A stretch of 64,000 nt of DNA from Macrocystis pyrifera (lineage: Eukaryota > Sar > Phaeophyceae > Laminariales > Laminariaceae): contig JASSKH010000005.1 in the NCBI GenBank assembly GCA_031763025.1, forward strand, positions 18,442,128 to 18,506,127, given 5' to 3'. The translations under genes and the position numbers were made by a program. The notes beneath the pieces are model-generated. The model searched no databases, was not told where the DNA came from, and saw nothing but the letters and a program-made list of their open reading frames with translations. Of the stretch, positions 46,487 through 59,000 are shown in pieces. Within the stretch, counting starts at the first letter, position 1; each line of letters begins with the position of its first letter.

Positions 46487-47054
46487 AAGAACCTTGTTGT
46501 ATGATACCAACAGCATGACCCATTTGCGGACTTGAGAGGGAAAACATGTCCACAACAAATGACAATGTTAGCATCATCTGGTAGCATCATCGGCCCCACG
46601 GAGCATCCCGGGCTGCTGGAATTGGCCACGCGCCCCAACAAAATTGCAACTGCAAGAAGCATCATCTACCGGTATACGACAAGCGTGCAGTACCATCTAC
46701 ATTTCTACGACGTGCTGCGGCACGGTGACACCATATGATGCCACCGAAATCGCCATTGTTTGCGCCTCTACACTTTCATCCAAGTTAGACAAGGAATATG
46801 CTCGTACCTACCTGGTACCTGGTACCTGGTACATACGTACGACACGTGCATAAAGCATCGTCACGCATCTACTTCGTGCATCGGCTTCAGACATAGCCTA
46901 ACAACGCCCCAACACACCAACCCCCCCCCCCCCCCCCCCCCATCACCCCCCCGATTACTTATACGGCTTGTCGTTGCGGTGCGTGAGTGCAAAAACCATC
47001 GCAGCTTCCGCGTCGTCAAAATCTCCAAAATAACAAAACCAAACGAAACAAAAA

Positions 47055-50000
47055 TTACACGAAAGCCGCGCTTTCCCCCTCGTGCTCGACGAACTCGTTC
47101 GATGGCTGTTCTCGGCGGGAGCGCGAGTCGCCCATCCAGCCCATCTCTACGTCCATCGTCGGCGCACGGGGAGGTCCTTGCTCCCCCCCGCGAGCGTCGG
47201 AACGCTCGCCCTCGCTACTGCTCTGCCCTGTACCGGCAGCGGTGAGCATGTCATGGTTAGCGTCGTTGCGGCTGGTGGTGTCGGTGTACGTGACGCCGGG
47301 AACGCTTGCTACTTCCTCCTCCTGGTTCTTGGCGAAGCTCATGAAGATGGTTTCGAGAGTGGCCTGGCTGATGGAGTAGTCCCACACCTGCGAAGCGAAC
47401 GCAAGAAACAGGCGGGAAACGATGCGACTTTGCAAGAGAAGCGGTGTTGTGAGAAGCAAAAAAAAGTAACCCACTTTTTTTACTACTCTGTGCGGGAAAG
47501 TAAGCCACGTTTGTAGTCTCATGCCAACGACAAACGAAGCTCATATTATCGGTCAGAGTGATATTGTGATAAGAATTGAGGCTGAGCGTCCACTATTACG
47601 GGGGGCCATAGTAAATAGGACCTATGGTATACATGAAAACCTATATATTTACCTATTTTTACGAACAATATTTGGTCCTATTTACTATGGTCCCCCGTAA
47701 TATGTAATATGTAACCCCGGATCCGAGGTATGATACGAAAATTACGGGGGACCATATTAAATAGGACCTACGGTACGCACAAAAACCTATATATTTCGTT
47801 TTTTTACGAACAATATTTGGTCCTATTAACTATGGTCCCCCGTAATAGCAGCACTGCCGAACCTTCAGCGCCAAGATAAGCCCTGCGACACCACTGGATG
47901 GCCGAGATTTTTTTCATAAAACTCAAGAAAGACAAGAAGGACAAACAGCGCAACACACAAGAAAGACAGCAAAGGACAAACAAAACAAAACGTCAACGTA
48001 GAAAACAGCGCAACACAACAACGGCAACCAAACACAAAAAAGACAACGTAAGAAACAGACAAGAGAAGCAGGCATCGGTCGCCCCCCTCACACCTCAAGC
48101 TCCGCCTTCCTAGCCTCGATCGTCTCGAATGCCTTCGACAAGCTCAGCCCGCTCAACCCTTCCCAAGATTGCCGTTTCTCATCGCCGCCAAGCCCTCCGC
48201 TGTCGCTGTCAGTAGTCATTTCTCTACCCGCCGGGATGCTAAACTTGGCCAAGGTGGGGTGCATTTCTTCCAGCCTAGCCAGGGGGGATAGGCCACGGAT
48301 CATGTCCGACACTTGCGGCATGGAAGCCGTGGGACACCGAACCTGGACCGGGATAAAATCGGAAAACACAGGGGCGCGAGATGTTCTTTCTTATGTCCGG
48401 GGTCGTCGGGGTGTTGTTGCTTTGCCCAATGTGGGATGCAACGAGGTGCTTTGAGTTGCTTCGCACCTCTCTGCACGAACGGAAATATGAGCAATGCAAG
48501 GATCGTCCGCAGGGCTGTGAGTTGACTTAATACACGACTTCTTTCAAAGCGTCTAGATATCAGGTGGGAGTGGTTTAAGTTAAAAGTCAACTGTCTGACT
48601 AAATGTGTACCAATATTAGTATTAAGGACAGCCGCTTCGTCCACCAAATAAAAGTGCTGCACAAGTAAGAACAAACGCGCTAGGCAGATACGAAGACGCA
48701 GCTCACTCCGCACGCAACAATTAGTAACTACTGCGATACCTAACCAACTACGAGTACCAGGCAACAAGTAGTTAGTCAGCAACTACTACTAAGACTAGTC
48801 ATTAGACGCGAGTCGACGAGGGAAGATAAGTGCTGAACCCTCTCACGATAAAACTACAAGGCACGTATCGTAGTGGTGCAGTCAGGAGGGGGGAGAAGAG
48901 CCTACTATTAATATTTCGGGGGGCCATAGTAAATAGGACCTACGGTACACACAAAAACCTATATATTTCGCTTTTTTTAATAACAATATTTGGTCCTATT
49001 TACTATGGTCCCCCGTAACAGGAGGGAGCGACAAAGAAGGACGAAGACAACAAACGGGGAGAAAAAAAACTAAATAATCCAGTCCACAGCTGAAACCGTT
49101 TCGGTACTATTCAATTATCAATATTACGGTGGGCCATAGTTAATAGGACCAAATACTGTTAGTAAAAATAGGGAAACATATAGGTTTTTGTGTGTACCGT
49201 AGGTTCTATTTACTATGGTCCACCGTAATACAGTAGTTGTTGTTGCCGATGTCGCTGAATTGAGGTGGTTTCAATTTCCTGGTACAAGTCTTTGCGGAAA
49301 CGCGAGGACCGTCTGGGGTGTTACTGCTGTTGATTACAGTAATTGTTGTTGCTGATTGCCGCTGCAGCGAGAGGTGCTTTGAAATATTGCATCTGGCACC
49401 ACTCTGGACGGAAAAGTAAGGCCCGTTCGGGTATCAACATGAACACACAAACGAACGTTATATTGTCGGACAGATCCGTGTCTACTTAACCCTTAGGGGA
49501 CTGGAGGCTTTGCTTTAAGAGTAGTCTGCTTGAGAGTAGACTGCTTAAGAGGCCAAAACGAGAAAAAAAAATAGACAGCAGTACAGCTGACGCCAGGAAC
49601 TCGTCGCACATCAGAACAGTTTGTAACTGCTGCTATTAATAGCTCGTGTGCGTTGGGAGGTTTCGTCCAGACAAAAAAAGGTGTCACCAGTCCTAATCTC
49701 TTTCTTTTTCGGAGTTTTTTTACCGCGATCGGTCGTGTGTACATTGTCGGCTAGTGGAGTTTTTTTTTTTTTTTTTTTTAACAAGCGATATCGGGGGGAC
49801 AGCAGTACCTTTTAATTTGCCGCGGCGAAAAGTAGAAATTCGCATTACAGCGTCGGCCAAGCCTATTTTATAGCAATCTACTATCGGAACAACTTGTTGC
49901 TGTTGTTGTGCTTGTTGTACCTCGTCGTCCATTTGTAGGGGTTCGCGCAGTAAATCATCGTCAAGTTGAAGTTCCGTGTTCTCAAGACAGGTTCCACTAC

Positions 50001-53000
50001 CTCTGGAGTGGAAGAATACCTCAGGAAAAAACAAAACAAAATAATACACTTGCGCCGAACGAATTGAAGCATTCAAACACCGCGGACGAGAGCAACAACA
50101 GCGAAGTCAGCGTACCTATGCATACGCCTACGTTGTACAAGCTGCAACGTAACCGGGGGGGTCGCACATACTGCCATTATTGCTCGTGCTGCAAATCCCT
50201 CTCACCCTGTCACCCTGCTCAGTTCCAGCACCTGTCATATTTTCGTGGGTCGCTACGCTATGATCAAGTCAAAAGGGATACACTCAACCACTTTTCGGAG
50301 GATAGGCTGCTTCGAATTGTTGTGTTACTAGTGTGGGATGCTTTTCGCACTACTCTTAACGAAAAAAATGTCAACCGCACGCGCTTTTCGAGAATAACTC
50401 ACGTGGGATTTGGAGTTCGATACGATTCCTGGCAGCTGCAGAATGGAATAAATGCGCGTTCTACTCGTATGTACTGTTATTACGGGGGTCCATAGTAAAT
50501 AGGACCAAATATTGTTAGCAAAAATAGCTAAATATATAGGTTTTTGTGTGTACCGTAGGTCCTATTAACTATGGTCCCCCGTAATACTACAGCAGTAGAT
50601 GCTACAACAAAAGGAAATGCAATACGTGCAGCTCGAAAGGGAAGGGGGCGGAGGGGGCGGAAGATGGAATCGGACGGAACCGAGGAGCATTCTGTGGAAT
50701 ATCGACGGCGACGGTGAGAATGCCGGGCTTTCGGGAGCAAAGTATTGCAGTACAGCGGCACCTACCTAGTTGTAAAAGGGTTAATGGGATATTTACTATT
50801 ACGGATGACCATAGTTAATAGGACCTATATCGTATACATAAAAACCTATATGTTTCACTATTTTTACTAACAATTTTGGCCCTATTTACTATGCCCCCCC
50901 CGTAATAAATGTGACTGTCAACGAAGGTCAACTCGAAGAGAGAACGGGCGCGGCAAGGATAGAATCGAGGAGCGTTCCGTGGAATATCGATTGCGAGAGA
51001 TGCCTGACTAGTTGCTAGCTTGCACGTGATCCGATATGTTCAAGGTTCAAGCGCAACATTTGTCCTATGCTTGAGGTGCAGAGCACACATATAGTGGCGC
51101 ACTAATGTACGCTACCTCACACACCTACCCAATTACCAGGTATTAACAGACGCCAACATGGTCCCAAACAAATTACCAAGCGCTGTACACTACTGCAGGA
51201 CTTGAAACGCATACTACTGTGGAAATCCCGCGTGCCTTTTTTTTCTTCATTTTACGGCCATATCACCTTACTTAAGAGCTCAACGACGTGTCTTCCGGGG
51301 ATACTAACAGCAAATCCAAAATTTCAAGGAGGCGGCTGCTCATCCAAAATGGCGAAACCAGTCAACCAGTCACAGCACCATTGGGGCAAAATCGGACTTT
51401 GATTCGCGATCAAAAGCACCGCGATCGAAGGCACCGGACGAAAGAACGCGAAACGCGGCATTCCTTACTGTATGTCGCCTCACCTCGATCGAGTAGCCGC
51501 CGCCAAACCTCCCCTTGAGGTGTTGCGACGTGCCGAGACAGCGCAGCGTACCGCCGACCATGATTCCTAGTCTGTCACACACCGCCTCGCACTCTTCCAT
51601 AGAGTGGGTCGTCAAAATGACGCTGTGAGATGCTGAGAGGGAAGAAACTACCTCCCACATCGACCTGATACAGGTCGGAGAGAGGCAACCGCATAAAAGA
51701 TGGCGGGGGAAGAGGGGGGGGGGGGGTACTCATGTCATGCATGGCCATATTCGTAAGACCATAAACCCCAGCATCCCCACAATGCCGGGACAGAGAACGT
51801 CGGGCTTTTTTCCGATCAGGCAGACATCGCTTGCACCAGCGCAAAGCGCCGTGAGGAATCGGGCGAGTTGCATGAAGGGTGAGTTGCATCCTACAAAGAA
51901 TCGCTTGCGAGGCGGGCTTTCTTGCGTTTGGACGACAGCGTCGAATAAATGGATTTATTTCCCGGTCATTACCTAGGGCCAAGGCAAGGCAAGGCAAGGC
52001 AAGGCAAGGCAAGGCAAGGCAAGGCAAGGCAAGGCAAGGCAAGGCAAGGCAAGGCAAAGCAAGGCGAGGCGAGGCACCCCACGGCGTATTTTCTGTGTGA
52101 ATCGGCTATCACCTCCTCCACCGCTGAGTGTGCAAAAATGGCACCATCATAGTGCGTGGGCAATACTCGCCCGCCGGATGGTCACCCTCATGCATTGCGA
52201 CAGAGCACACGGCACAACGCAATAAAAAACCTAGACAAAAAAAAAACAACACAGAAAATTGACTTGTAACGATAATTTTTGAAAGATTTACTCCTCCCCC
52301 CCAGCTTCAAAAAGAGTGACATTGCCTGTCACTCTCGCTGAACCCCCCAGGTGCACGAAGGGCGACAATGCCTGACACGCTACAACCGCCCTCCCTCAGT
52401 TTCGATAATGCCTGGCGCTCTCTCTACAACCCCCCCCTCCCTCCCCCAGATGCACGACGGGTGACAATGCCTTGCGCTCTCCTCTCTATGCAACCCCTTT
52501 CCCCTCCCCCTCCCCCCCCCCCCATCGCCCACCTTCTTGCCCCCGGGTCCATACCCGAGCTGGGCTCGTCCAGGAGCAGGACAGGCGGCCCACCAATGAG
52601 CGCGACGGCAAGCGACAGTTTTCGCTTGTTGCCCCCGCTCAGGGTCCCCGCCAGTTGGTTTTCCATCGAGCCAAGGCTAACGGCGGACAGCGCGGCCGCC
52701 GCCGCGCGCTGAAGCACTTCTGTCTGTAGTGCTGCCCCCCCGATGCAGGCCCTTACTGCTGCTGCTGCTGTCGCCGGTGCTGTATCGAAGACGGCGAAAG
52801 CGGCCACAGAACACGAAAACCAACACCGGGGAGGGTAAGTTTTGCAAACACTACCAAAGTATGTACTGCCGGTATGTACTATACTACCAGTATGTACTAT
52901 CAATATGTACTACCAGTATGTACTTTCAGTATGTACTACCAGTATGTTCTACCAGTATGTACTACCAGTATATGCTACAAGTATGTACTATCAGTATATA

Positions 53001-56000
53001 CTACCAGTATGTACCAACAGTATGTTCTACCGGTATGTTCTACAAGTATGTACTACAGTACCAGTATATGCTACAAGTATGAACTGCCAGTATGTACTAC
53101 CAGTATGTACTACCAGTATATACTACCAGTATCTACTACGAGCACTATTATCCCCTCTTGGGGAGTTCAGAGGGGAAAATTGAAGATAAACATTGACGGA
53201 TGCAGCAACGACCGCCACCGCTGTGTCTGTCAAGTAGGGGGTGATACACATTAGTGTCCAGCACGGTTAGGGGGTGATACACATTACTGTCCAGCACGGG
53301 ATAAACATGATCCTACCCTTATGGCTGGGCGGTCACGCTGCTCCCACACGGTTGAAAGCACTATTGACAAAGTTACCAACCATTGTGTCGGTCGCTAAAG
53401 AGAATAATAGACTAACACATTAATAGGCTCTTTTGATAAATTGATAGACGCTATCAATTTACTAAAGTATTAGTAGACGCTATTCATAGATGGATAGACC
53501 GACTGTAGGTAAGAGTTTGCTTTTTTTTGTTCCGGTCGTTGTACCTGGGTTCCAAAAAAATGCAAAAAAAATCACAACAGTTATACCTGCACCCATGGTG
53601 TCACACCTTGCACAGATCATCTACAGATCATATAGATCATTGTTAGCTCGTGATCCAGATCTTTCAGGGCATATATTGATCTGTATCATCTTGTATGATT
53701 TATCTATTCCAGCTCATGTTGCCCGGTGGGAGTCGTATAATCTGCATCATCTAGCGCATGTTTCCTGCATTGGATCTGTACTATGCACAGATAGATCCTG
53801 CACAAACTCTCACAACGGTAGCTTTGGATATAAATAGGATCTAGATGATCTGTAGATTTTCTGTATTATCTGTAGATGATCTATTAATAGATGCTCTGTA
53901 GATGACCTATCTGTCCTGTGTGTGCATAGTTTGGGGAGAGACTACTTGAAAGTGGAGATCGATACCTGATAACCTGAAAAGCTGGGAGAAATGACGCAGC
54001 GATCCTTTATAACACCAGGACTCACGACGAAGCCCATCGTAGGAGTCAAATAGAGCAGATAGGAGTCAGTAGATATAGAGCAGATGGGCGTCACTCCATC
54101 GGCTGTAGCGTAGGCATTAATCGCATTCGGGCTCCTTGCCCTGCCCTACCTAAGCCGAGAGGTACCACCCTTGACTACCAATACGAAGAAACAAACTGTA
54201 GCATACATGGTATTACGGTGGGCCACAGTAAATAGGACCAAATATTGTTGGTAAAAATAGGGAAATATGTAGGTTTTTGTGTGTATCGCAGGTCCCCATT
54301 TACTATGGTCCCCTGTAATATCATACATACTCATAGTAATAGATAGTTTTAGGGTTCATCGTGGGATTTGATCACCACGTGTTATTACGGGGGTCCATAG
54401 TTAACGGGACCAAATTTTGTTAGTAAAAATAGGTAAATATATAGATTTTTATATACAGCATAGGTCCTATTAACTATGGACCCCCGTAATAGTATGTATT
54501 GCTGCCGGCATGTATTGCAGTACTAACACGGGGGAACATACTAAATACGACCTACGTTAAACACAAAAACCTACATATTTCCCTATTTTTACTATTAATA
54601 ACCACATTTGGTCCTGTTTCACTACTATGGTCCCCCGTCATACCACATTATTGGACTCAATCCTAGCATGTACTAATGCTGTACATCACCGCTGGACTGT
54701 TTTCGTGTTTCATTCACCTTGAGGGAGATGCCTCGCCCTCTGAGAATGGATGTCTTTCAGCCCCCCGAAGAAGAGCAGCGTTTCGTTGACGGTCATCAGG
54801 GGGAGGAGGGGGTCCATCTGGGGACAGTACCCCAAAAGTCGGCTCACCGCGCTGAAGAGAGACAGACAGGCAGGCAGGCAGGAAGCGAAAGCGAGCGCGA
54901 ATGCGGGCGTTGAAAGCGAAACAAACAATCGACCAAGTAAGGCCGTTTCTTATGCAAGTTTTTTTTTAGGTTGAAAACTGGGTCCTTTTCACGAAAGGCG
55001 AAAAAAACAGAATAGTATGCAACCCAAAGCGTAGCACTTTTATCACAAAACAAAAAATCTGAACCTCACTTTTATACAGCGACCTCGAGCATTCTGGGCT
55101 CCTCATCGTTCGAGGCTAAGAGATGCCAATCTCAGGTTGAAATCTGAGCCAACGTATAGGTTTTTATATGTATACACTATTTACAGCAGTATCACAGAAA
55201 CAGTCCCGGTATCACACATCCACGCGGCTTGACGCGTCACATCAGCACAGATGCTGCATATACAGATCGAACAAGCGGTCACGTACAAGCTCACACTCGC
55301 CCGGCCCTTAGCCAGGAACTCTTTACTACGGTGTCGGGGGGGGACGATGTGGTGGATGTGAGCCATCGATCGTCAGGAGGAGAAGGAGGAGTTGTCGACG
55401 AACGACGAGCTCTCGCTGGGCAGCTCGTCTACACTCCTACCAATGCTGCTGTTGCTGTTAGGCTGTGTTTTGTCGCCGACACGAGTCTCTCGACTCGCCG
55501 AGCGCAGTCGGCATCCGAGTGCGGTCGCCGCTCGCTTTGGGTCGATGAACGATGTTGGGATGGCTCGATGCTAACTTTGCTTTGAACGAGTACGATCGAG
55601 GTACTGCTTTTGAGTACCCGCTTCGTACGACGGTAGCAGTATTGCTGCCGTACACTCGTACATATCCTAAGCCTGATACAAGGTACTGGTACAGCAGTAC
55701 GTGCCATTTGTTTATATGTGGTTTCTCGTCTTTAGTGGTCTCTGTATCATACGAAAAAAAATAAAAGCATTTTCTTGGCATATGCTGTATAAGGAACTTA
55801 TCTGCCTACACGACTTCAGAAATGGTGTCACAAACAGGAGAGGCAAAAGGACCCCATTTTTGAACCTAAAACAAACTTGCATAAAAAACGGCCTAAGCGA
55901 TACTAATAACATAACATAGAAATCGAAACTAAAAGTCGAACATGAAAGCGAAACAAAAAATCGAAATCGAAATCGAAAGCGTGTCGAACACGAAAGCAGA

Positions 56001-59000
56001 ATCACCATCGAATTCGAAATCGAAACCAAAATCAAAATCAAAATTGAATCGAAATCGAGTTTGATTGCGAAAATAAAATCAACTTGAAAATCGATTCCGA
56101 AATCAAGAGCGTAAGCGAAGGGGAAACAAAAAAGAGTAATACCAAACGAGTTTAAAAAGCGAGGATGGCAGAGCGAAGCACGCCTACCGGAACAGGCGGC
56201 TTTACGGGGGACCACAGTAAATAGGACCAAATATTGTTACTAAAAAGAGCGAATTATATAGGTTTTGGTGTGTACCGTAGGTCCTATTTACTATGGACCC
56301 CCGTAATAGTCATAAAAAGCCGAGATACAGCACAGACCGGTTATTTCCTTTGTGGACTGGTGATGGAGTTTCGTATGCTTGTGGATTTTTCCGCTTTGTC
56401 AATCAAGTCAATGAGGGAACTCAACTTGCTGGTGATGCAGGCACGATCGTATCAGGTACATCTCCTTCCTGGAAGCTTGACACTGCCTGCCTTGCGACAA
56501 CGCACCATGCTTGACACTTGAGTTACCAGTACGTCATTCGACAAACGACATCAACATTCAACGAGAACATCGATCTGTGCCCTCTGACCTGGAAGTGATA
56601 GGCTTGCCCTCCACTCTCAGCTTTCCGCTTGTGGCTTGCAAGTCCCTCGTCAAAATCTGCAACGTTGTCGACTTTCCCGCACCGTTGATGCCTGTGTCCA
56701 TCGTTCATGTTCCGACGGGTACCCCCCAATCATGCGGGCATGGGGACATGGGGACATGGCGTGCGCCGTTTTAAAGGGCGGCAGGTTTAGGGCCTTCACG
56801 TGCTGCTGGTACGGGAAGGTAAGGCGGGACCTCGAGAGAGCACACGGGTAGCAACCTCAACGACAACCCCACAGCAGCAACAACGGCAGCCCTAACCATA
56901 ACCATAACCACGATAACGAGCAACGAAAAGCATCAACTACACGAACAAAAACGAGTAACAAACGCGTGTCGATAGAATTTTTATAGACTTACCCAGGAGG
57001 CCGAAGCACTCTCCCCTCTTGATGCCGAGGCTGAGTCCCCTGACGGCACACTTTGGACGCTGTTGGGCAGTCGACATCGGGGCTGGGTACACCTGCAATG
57101 TGCGATTAAAAAACGTTCCATAAAACAACCGCAGCTTCACAAGAAAAAAAAAAAAAAAAACGCAAAACGAGCCATAGGGCAAAAAAGCAGCCACAAAAAC
57201 ATCTCGCACGTACAAAAAAAAACAGCTGCAAAAACAGACGTAGATTCCAGAAATAGCCGCAGGTTGAAAAATAAAACAGCCACAAAAAACAGCGGTAGGC
57301 GAAAAAAAAAAACTCTCGCAAAAAACACACGCAAATTAAAAAAAAGCAGAAACAAAGGGTACACACATACCGGTAGCAAAAAAAAAACGAAGCAAAAGGC
57401 AGGCAAACGGAGCGCATGGCGACTGCGATCGACGGACGGCACCTCTTCGGGAGGTCATCATCCGAGCGCGCCAAAGATGGAAAAAAGTGCGGCACCGGGT
57501 TTTCTTCAGGTGAATTATAGCGACAGGTCGGTCCATATGAGCACTCGTGTGATACATTTTCATCTAAGTTTTCTCCATCTCATCTGCTATCTTCGCCCTA
57601 CTTCTCCAGCTCCCTCCGTCTCGAAACTCAGATCCGGTGTCACCCAACAGGCACCCCCTCCCCCCCCAGTGTGCGAGTGTAGGAGGGTACTCATTACCAT
57701 GCATGGCCGTAGTCGTATGACCATAGACCCTCGCATCCCTACAATGCCGGGAGAGAGCACGTGGGGTGTGTGTGGGGGGGGGGAAACAAGTACACCATCC
57801 CCCCCCCACTGTGGTGTCCGCCTTCATCGACAATACAAATACTCCAACATCTTCCCAAAATCATCAGACCGCAACCGGTTCCTACGCAGGGTACCACACT
57901 GTCCGGAAATTTAAGCACCGTTTCTGTATCCACAGTAGTACTCACACGGTTTTTACATCTCCGAACAGAGTGGTACTTAGGTTTACGTTTCGCTCGAGAC
58001 AACACCCCTCGCCTCAAAGCTCCCGCAAGCACACCACCAACCCTTGACTATTGTGATTTGTTTTGTTGGCGGGTACGACGTCCCCAACAGGTTTAAGGGC
58101 TTTTCCCGGTTTTCCATTTTTTCTTCCATTCCAGAACTATTGCAAAAACGCCTGTCTTGTCAGTCATCACGACCTTACTATCTGTAAAAAAAACACACTA
58201 GAAATGGCAGGGACATATGCACAGAGCGTTGCATGCAAGCGATCGTGAAGTGGGAGACGTGGGCGATTGAAATCGGAGGCATTCTGGTGTCACCTCCGTT
58301 GTCCGTCCATCAGGTCGAACACGATGAATTGTGAGCGAAAGGCAACGTAAAACCTCCCACCTTGGTAAGCCCCCTTATCAACACCGTGTCCGCCTCCACC
58401 CCTCCCACCCTCCCGACCCCGCCAGGCACCACCCCTCCCCTCGACCCCTCCCTCGCCCTAGCCATTGCCTCGTCGACTCGAAGCCTCTCCTCCTTCACAT
58501 CGCAGTCCTCGGAAGGCCCCTGCGAAGCGGCCAGCATTTTTGCCAAGTCCCAGTCGGACCAACCTCCGAGGCGCAACCTTAGGCGGTCCGCGTTGCCGCG
58601 CACCCCCGCGGCTAGGCTGTACTCCACCACGAGCACCTGAAACGTACGTATAATATTATCAGAAATAAGCAGACACAAAACATGACAGTAGCATGACATT
58701 AGCCGCCGCCGCCACAGCGGTAAAGGTAACACGTAACACCAGTCGCCACCACCGCCGCCTTAACAGGCAACTCCTTAGTGGAACAGAAACTCGCCGCCGG
58801 CGAAGAAACATGACAAGGTCGTATACACCCGGTAGGTGACACGAGATGCCCTGCTATCTGAATTTATTTTTCGGCCTACACGTGGTTAGTTCGATCTGCC
58901 GTTATTGAGGGCATGACGCGCGGGGCTGGTCGCTCGTTTCAACCGCCTTCGTCAATATGGATGTTGGGACATGTGCTTCGCATGTCGTCGTATTGCTCTT

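Larger units (their letters stand above)
36400..47054. other. Gene-free, repeat-rich intergenic region
   Basis: No host gene was found between the LINE remnant and the stop codon of the ABC transporter. Contents are a CTA/CTG microsatellite (36829-36905), an AGT run (39104-39150), a miniature element (39174-39267), a protease remnant with 27-bp repeats (39484-39815), an inverted repeat (41114-41175), repeats C and B (43557-43825), a 19-G run (43638-43656), a degenerate array of about 108-bp units (46126-46486) and a 21-C run (46921-46941). TACCAGGTA/TACCTGGTA words recur, including three overlapping copies at 46809-46831. Confidence 0.6.
47388..48093 (-). other. ABC transporter last intron, 706 bp
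   Basis: Donor GTGTGA, acceptor TTCGCAG. Two miniature elements in the same orientation (47596-47700 and 47742-47845) are separated by only 41 bp. Confidence 0.7.
48343..51483 (-). other. ABC transporter intron, 3.1 kb, largest in window
   Basis: It carries four miniature elements (48914, 49124, 50480, 50799), a 21-T run (about 49760-49779) and a weakly coding-looking minus-strand patch at 49800-50030 ([16 protein letters not shown]...QQQQQ) with no recognisable domain. Confidence 0.65.
51665..52532 (-). other. ABC transporter intron, 868 bp
   Basis: It contains a full-length copy of repeat B (about 51710-51963) followed directly by a GGCAA pentanucleotide array (51979-52074). Confidence 0.7.
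52720..54717 (-). other. ABC transporter intron, 1998 bp
   Basis: It holds three miniature elements within 430 bp (54213-54641), repeat D (about 53620-53945) and a TATGTACTACCAG minisatellite (52859-53143) near the acceptor. Confidence 0.7.

Noticed and set aside
52729-53254. Overlapping Tyr/Cys-rich plus-strand frames
   Set aside because: They are translations of the GTATGTACTACCA minisatellite in three phases.
55712-56230. 172-residue hydrophobic minus-strand frame
   Set aside because: It is opened by a GAAATC-type degenerate array plus part of a miniature element; the Phe/Ile/Leu richness follows from the repeat.
57063-57914. 283-residue plus-strand frame
   Set aside because: It starts antisense to an ABC transporter exon, runs through A-rich low complexity and ends in repeat B; it is a composite of unrelated sequence.
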